A DNA stretch of 8,520 bases, taken from positions 1 to 8,520 of the forward strand of contig DATDOO010000076.1 in assembly GCA_035293245.1 (NCBI GenBank). The letters run 5' to 3'. Each line of letters opens with the position of its first letter. Position 1 is the first letter of the stretch. This DNA comes from DATDOO01 sp035293245 (lineage in GTDB: Bacteria; Pseudomonadota; Gammaproteobacteria; Methylococcales; Methylococcaceae). This document shows, piece after piece, positions 5,362 to 8,520 of this stretch. A model generated the notes under the pieces. That model was not told the origin of the DNA. It saw only the letters and a program-made list of their open reading frames with translations, and made no database searches. Position numbers and translations under genes: made by a program.

Positions 5362-7680
5362 CTAATTTCGTAATGGCTTGCCGGTTTTCAACATATGTTC
5401 CAGCCGCTGCAAGGTGCCGGGCTGGCGGACCAGCCGGAGGAAAGCTTCCCGCTCCAGAGCCAGCAGGTCGTCGTCGCTCAACGGCCGGGTAATGTCGGCG
5501 TCGCCGCCGGTAAGGACATGGGCCAGTTGGTGCGAGACTTCCATGTCATAAGCCGTGATTTTGCCCGCCAGGCGCAGCACGCCGGCCGCCATGTAAGCCG
5601 CGTACCAGCCGCTTTTGCCCGGCAGGGGGAAGATGCCCGGCGCGGGCGGCGCGTAGCCCTTGCAGAGGGCGAGGGCCTTGGCTTTGGCGTCGGCCAGCAG
5701 GCGGTCGCGGTTCATGGTGATGCCGTCGGCCTTGGCCAGGAATAGCCGTTCCTGGGCTTCGAAAGCCGATTGCGAAACGCTGGCCATGCCGATGACTTCA
5801 AAGGCTTTGGAAATGGCCGGCATGGGCCCGCCTGGGCGGCGGCGGTTTTCCAGTTGCCGGCGCACATATTCCTTGCAGCCGCCCCAGCCGGGCACCAGGC
5901 CGACGCCGGTCTCCACCAGGCCGGTGTAAGTCTCGGCGTGGGCCTGGATGGCGTCGCAGTGGAGCAGGATTTCGCAGCCGCCGCCCAAGGCCAGCCCGGA
6001 AGGCGCGCCGACCACGGGGAAAGGCGCGTATTTCAGCGCCTGGTAAGTTTGCTGGCCCTCGGCGAGGATGCGCTCGATGCCGTCCCAGTTCTCCGCGTGG
6101 ATGGCCTGCACCAGCAGGTTGAGATTGGCGCCGGCGGAAAAATGCTCGCCGTCGTTGTAGACCACCAGGGCGGCAAATTCCGTGCGCACCGCGTCGATGC
6201 TCTGCCGGATCAAGGCCATGGTGGCCAGATCCAGGGTGTTCATCTTGGTGTGGAATTCCAGGCACACCACGCCGTCGCCGATGTCCCACAGGCTGGCCGA
6301 AGGGTTTTCCAGCACCGCCGCGCCGCGCCGCTTGAAGTCGGCCAGCGCCAACAGACCCTCGGGGCGGGTGATCGGGTGGTAGTTTCCCGCCGGATCGGCG
6401 AACAGCAGTGGCCCCGCACCGGCCTGATAAAGCGGCCGCCCGGTTTGCAACAGCGGCGGGACGTCGCGGCCTTCCGCCTTGAGCCTTGCGACGAACCAGT
6501 CCACGCCGAGGAGGTCCAGCAACTCGAAAGGGCCGTATTTCCAGTTGTAGCCCAGGCGCATGGCGCTATCGACGGCGACGATGTCGTCGGCGATTTCCGG
6601 AATCAGCCCGGCGGTATACGCCAGGGTGCGGGACCACAGCCGCCAGGCGTAATGGCCGCTCGGGTCGTCGCCGGACAGCCAGGCGCGCAGGTCTTCCGGC
6701 GCCGGCGAGCGCAAGGCGGAGAGGCGCGCTTTCTCGCTGACGCGGTACTGGCCGCTGGAAAGGTCGATGGCTTCCTTGACGCGCTGCCCGTCTTTGGTTT
6801 GTAGGCGGTAGAACCCGCCCTTGCCCTTACGTCCGGTGAGACCCTCCGAGATCATGCGCTGAACCAGAGGCGGCGTTCGATCGACCTGATGAAAATCGTC
6901 GCCGGGGGACAGCGCCAAACGCATGAAATCCAGCACGTGCGGCAGAAGGTCCAGGCCGATCAGGTCGCACAAACCGAAGATGCCGGTCTTGGGGATGCCG
7001 AAAGGCGCCATGGCGGCGTCGGCTTCTTCCACCGTAAGCCCCAGTTCCAGGGCTTCCAGGATGCCGCATTGCAGCCAGAAGGTGCCGATGCGGTTGGCGA
7101 TGAAGCCCGGCGTGTCGTTGCACAGCACGCATTCCTTGCCCAGATGCACGTCGGCGAACTGTTTGACCGCCGAAAAGAGTTCCGGCTGGAGACTCAGGCC
7201 CGCTACCAGTTCCAGCAGGCGCATGTAGCGCGGCGGATTGAAGAAATGGGTGATCATGAAGCGCCGCGCGAAGCTCTCCGGCATTTTCCTGCACAGGAGC
7301 TTGAGCGGCAGCGTCGAGGTGTTGGAGGAAATCAGGGCATCGGCGCGGCAGGTGCCTTCGAGCTTGGCGTAGAGCGCCTGCTTGACGGCGAGATCTTCGA
7401 CCACGGCCTCGACGATCCAGTCGGCGTCGGCCAGAAGGTGCAAATGGTCTTCCACGTTGCCGGGGGTGATGAGGCGCGCGTTGCTTTTGCGCATCAGCGA
7501 GGGGGGATCGGCCTTGGCCAGTTTTTCGAGGGCGGTTTCGGCCACGACGTTGCGGTTGGCGGCGCCCGGCGGGACGATGTCCAGCAGGACCACCGGGATG
7601 CCGGCGTTGGCGATGTGCGCCGCAATGTTCGCCCCCATCACGCCGGCGCCGATGACGGCGGCTTTTTCGATGGCGTTCAT
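5362..7680 (-). CDS. fadN: Fused 3-hydroxyacyl-CoA dehydrogenase / enoyl-CoA hydratase (FadN domain order)
   Basis: This bifunctional beta-oxidation enzyme hydrates 2-enoyl-CoA and oxidises the L-3-hydroxyacyl-CoA with NAD. It has 772 aa, similar to B. subtilis FadN (about 789 aa). The dehydrogenase half comes first: Rossmann loop GAGVMG at 11-16, SSNTS at 118-122, catalytic THFFNPP with His145, LLELVAG with Glu157, and DTPGFIANRI at 189-198. The second dehydrogenase domain repeat follows to about 400. The crotonase half runs from about 460: FSAGANL at 514-520, then GLALGGGCE ending in Glu570 and LVETGVGLVPGWGG with Glu590, which match the two catalytic glutamates of enoyl-CoA hydratase. E. 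coli FadB has the opposite order, hydratase first. The ATG at 7680 overlaps the thiolase stop (ATGA) and has GGAGG 7 nt upstream. The open frame continues further upstream but only as a shadow of the thiolase gene. The symbol rests on architecture, and fadB-like is an equally usable name. Confidence 0.93.
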   Translation of the reverse strand: MNAIEKAAVIGAGVMGANIAAHIANAGIPVVLLDIVPPGAANRNVVAETALEKLAKADPPSLMRKSNARLITPGNVEDHLHLLADADWIVEAVVEDLAVKQALYAKLEGTCRADALISSNTSTLPLKLLCRKMPESFARRFMITHFFNPPRYMRLLELVAGLSLQPELFSAVKQFADVHLGKECVLCNDTPGFIANRIGTFWLQCGILEALELGLTVEEADAAMAPFGIPKTGIFGLCDLIGLDLLPHVLDFMRLALSPGDDFHQVDRTPPLVQRMISEGLTGRKGKGGFYRLQTKDGQRVKEAIDLSSGQYRVSEKARLSALRSPAPEDLRAWLSGDDPSGHYAWRLWSRTLAYTAGLIPEIADDIVAVDSAMRLGYNWKYGPFELLDLLGVDWFVARLKAEGRDVPPLLQTGRPLYQAGAGPLLFADPAGNYHPITRPEGLLALADFKRRGAAVLENPSASLWDIGDGVVCLEFHTKMNTLDLATMALIRQSIDAVRTEFAALVVYNDGEHFSAGANLNLLVQAIHAENWDGIERILAEGQQTYQALKYAPFPVVGAPSGLALGGGCEILLHCDAIQAHAETYTGLVETGVGLVPGWGGCKEYVRRQLENRRRPGGPMPAISKAFEVIGMASVSQSAFEAQERLFLAKADGITMNRDRLLADAKAKALALCKGYAPPAPGIFPLPGKSGWYAAYMAAGVLRLAGKITAYDMEVSHQLAHVLTGGDADITRPLSDDDLLALEREAFLRLVRQPGTLQRLEHMLKTGKPLRN

Positions 7681-8520
7681 AAGATCGCCTCCAGAACGGT
7701 GGCGATGCCCTGGCCGCCGCCGATGCACATGGTGGCCAGGGCATAGCGTTTCTTTTCCCGCTGGAGCAGGCTGGCTGCCTTGCCGGTGATCCGTGCCCCG
7801 GAAGCGCCGAGGGGATGGCCCAAGGCGATGGCGCCGCCGTCCAGGTTGAGCTTGTCCATGGGCACCGGCAGATCTTGCAAGACCGCCAGGGACTGGGCGG
7901 CGAAAGCCTCGTTCAGTTCCACGATGTCCATGTCCTGCAGCCGCAATCCGGCCCGCGCCAGGGCCCTGCGGCTGGCGGCGACCGGACCGATGCCCATGAT
8001 CTCTGCGGCGCAGCCGGACACGGCGATGGACTTGATCCGGGCCAGTTTTTCCAGACCTTTGGCGTCCGCGTAAGCTTCGCTGCACACCAAAACGGCTGCT
8101 GCGCCGTCGGTCAAGGGCGAGGAAGTGCCGGCGGTGACGCTGCCGTCCTGCAGAAAAGCCGGGGCGAGTTTCGCCAAGCCTTCCAGGCTGGTATCCGGGC
8201 GCGGGCAGCCGTCCTGCTCGACGTACCCCACCTGCGACGCTTCGATGGGGACGATCTCCGCGGCCAACAGGCCTTTTTGCTGCGCGGCGAATACTTTTTG
8301 CTGGCTGGCCAAAGCAAAAGCCTCCTGGCGGGCGCGGTCGATACCGTATTTCCGGGCCAGGTTCTCCGCCGTCTCCCCCATGCTCATATAGGCCTGCGGA
8401 TAGGCGGCGTACAGGGCGGGGTTGGGCAGGGGGTTGAAGCCGCCCATGGGAACGCGGCTCATGGACTCGACGCCGGCGCAGATGAACACATCCCCGGCGC
8501 CCATCCGGATGGCGCCGGCG
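7677..8520 (-). CDS. fadA: Acetyl-CoA C-acyltransferase (3-ketoacyl-CoA thiolase), C-terminal 280 residues (cut by window edge)
   Basis: The enzyme carries out thiolytic cleavage of 3-ketoacyl-CoA to acetyl-CoA and a shortened acyl-CoA. The gene enters from the right edge with the frame reading AGAIRMGAGDVFICAGVESMSRVPMGG, a conserved thiolase stretch. Counting from the Met at 8504, NEAFAAQ lies at 198-204, GGAIALGHPLGASGAR at 223-238 with catalytic His230, and TMCIGGGQG at 258-266 with the second catalytic Cys260. The first, acylated cysteine lies in the missing N-terminal part (about 110 residues expected for a ~390-aa thiolase). Met8504 is internal and not a start. The stop overlaps the next gene's ATG by 4 nt. 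A biosynthetic acetyl-CoA acetyltransferase cannot be fully excluded by sequence, but linkage to the dehydrogenase/hydratase and to fadE supports the degradative role. Confidence 0.94.
   Translation of the reverse strand, partial: AGAIRMGAGDVFICAGVESMSRVPMGGFNPLPNPALYAAYPQAYMSMGETAENLARKYGIDRARQEAFALASQQKVFAAQQKGLLAAEIVPIEASQVGYVEQDGCPRPDTSLEGLAKLAPAFLQDGSVTAGTSSPLTDGAAAVLVCSEAYADAKGLEKLARIKSIAVSGCAAEIMGIGPVAASRRALARAGLRLQDMDIVELNEAFAAQSLAVLQDLPVPMDKLNLDGGAIALGHPLGASGARITGKAASLLQREKKRYALATMCIGGGQGIATVLEAIL
7688..7692 (-). promoter_or_regulatory. Ribosome binding site of the fused dehydrogenase/hydratase
   Basis: GGAGG on the minus strand lies 7 nt before the ATG at 7680, within the last Leu-Glu-Ala codons of the thiolase gene. 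It fixes the start at 7680 despite the much longer open frame upstream. With the ATGA overlap it indicates coupled translation of the two beta-oxidation subunits. Confidence 0.75.

Noticed and set aside
7681..8085. N-terminal extension of the fused dehydrogenase/hydratase open frame upstream of 7680
   Set aside because: The extension overlaps the thiolase catalytic region and is Arg/Gly/Pro-rich. The Rossmann fold starts right after the ATG at 7680, which has a strong GGAGG.
1..8520. Hidden defence, toxin-antitoxin, CRISPR, phage or secondary-metabolite system
   Set aside because: Every stretch except the 239-bp gap is covered by recognised lipid-catabolism enzymes on the minus strand. No spaced direct repeats, tRNA-like folds or mobile-element genes were seen.

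Overview
This GC-rich window is almost fully coding. All six recognisable genes lie on the minus strand and read from high to low coordinates. The content fits an aerobic proteobacterium, most likely a gammaproteobacterium. The main evidence is a full-length FadE-type acyl-CoA dehydrogenase with N-terminal membrane segments and a long C-terminal extension, a GlpD-type glycerol-3-phosphate dehydrogenase, and GGTGGGTTA-type palindromic intergenic repeats. I cannot place it more finely from sequence alone.

Layout in transcription order: fadA thiolase (cut by the right edge, down to 7677); a fused 3-hydroxyacyl-CoA dehydrogenase/enoyl-CoA hydratase of the FadN domain order (7680-5362, 4-nt overlap with fadA); a 239-bp intergenic gap filled mostly by a 179-bp palindromic repeat element (5163-5341) that ends in a T-run on the minus strand; fadE (5122-2696); a fadD/FAA1-type long-chain acyl-CoA ligase (2690-885); a cytoplasmic glycerophosphodiester phosphodiesterase, ugpQ (879-100); and the first 37 codons of glpD (113-1, cut by the left edge).

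Together these form a lipid-breakdown pathway. The ligase activates fatty acids. FadE makes the 2-enoyl-CoA. The fused enzyme hydrates it and oxidises the 3-hydroxyacyl-CoA. FadA releases acetyl-CoA. UgpQ frees glycerol-3-phosphate from deacylated phospholipid headgroups, and GlpD feeds it to glycolysis as dihydroxyacetone phosphate. Genes within each block touch or overlap, so fadA-fadN and fadE-fadD-ugpQ-glpD look like two translationally coupled units, separated by the repeat/terminator-like element.

I see no RNA gene, CRISPR array, transposase, phage gene or defence system. The enzymes belong to well-known families, and I found no undescribed system. The least ordinary parts are the intergenic repeat and the joining of glycerophosphodiester use to beta-oxidation in one gene run.
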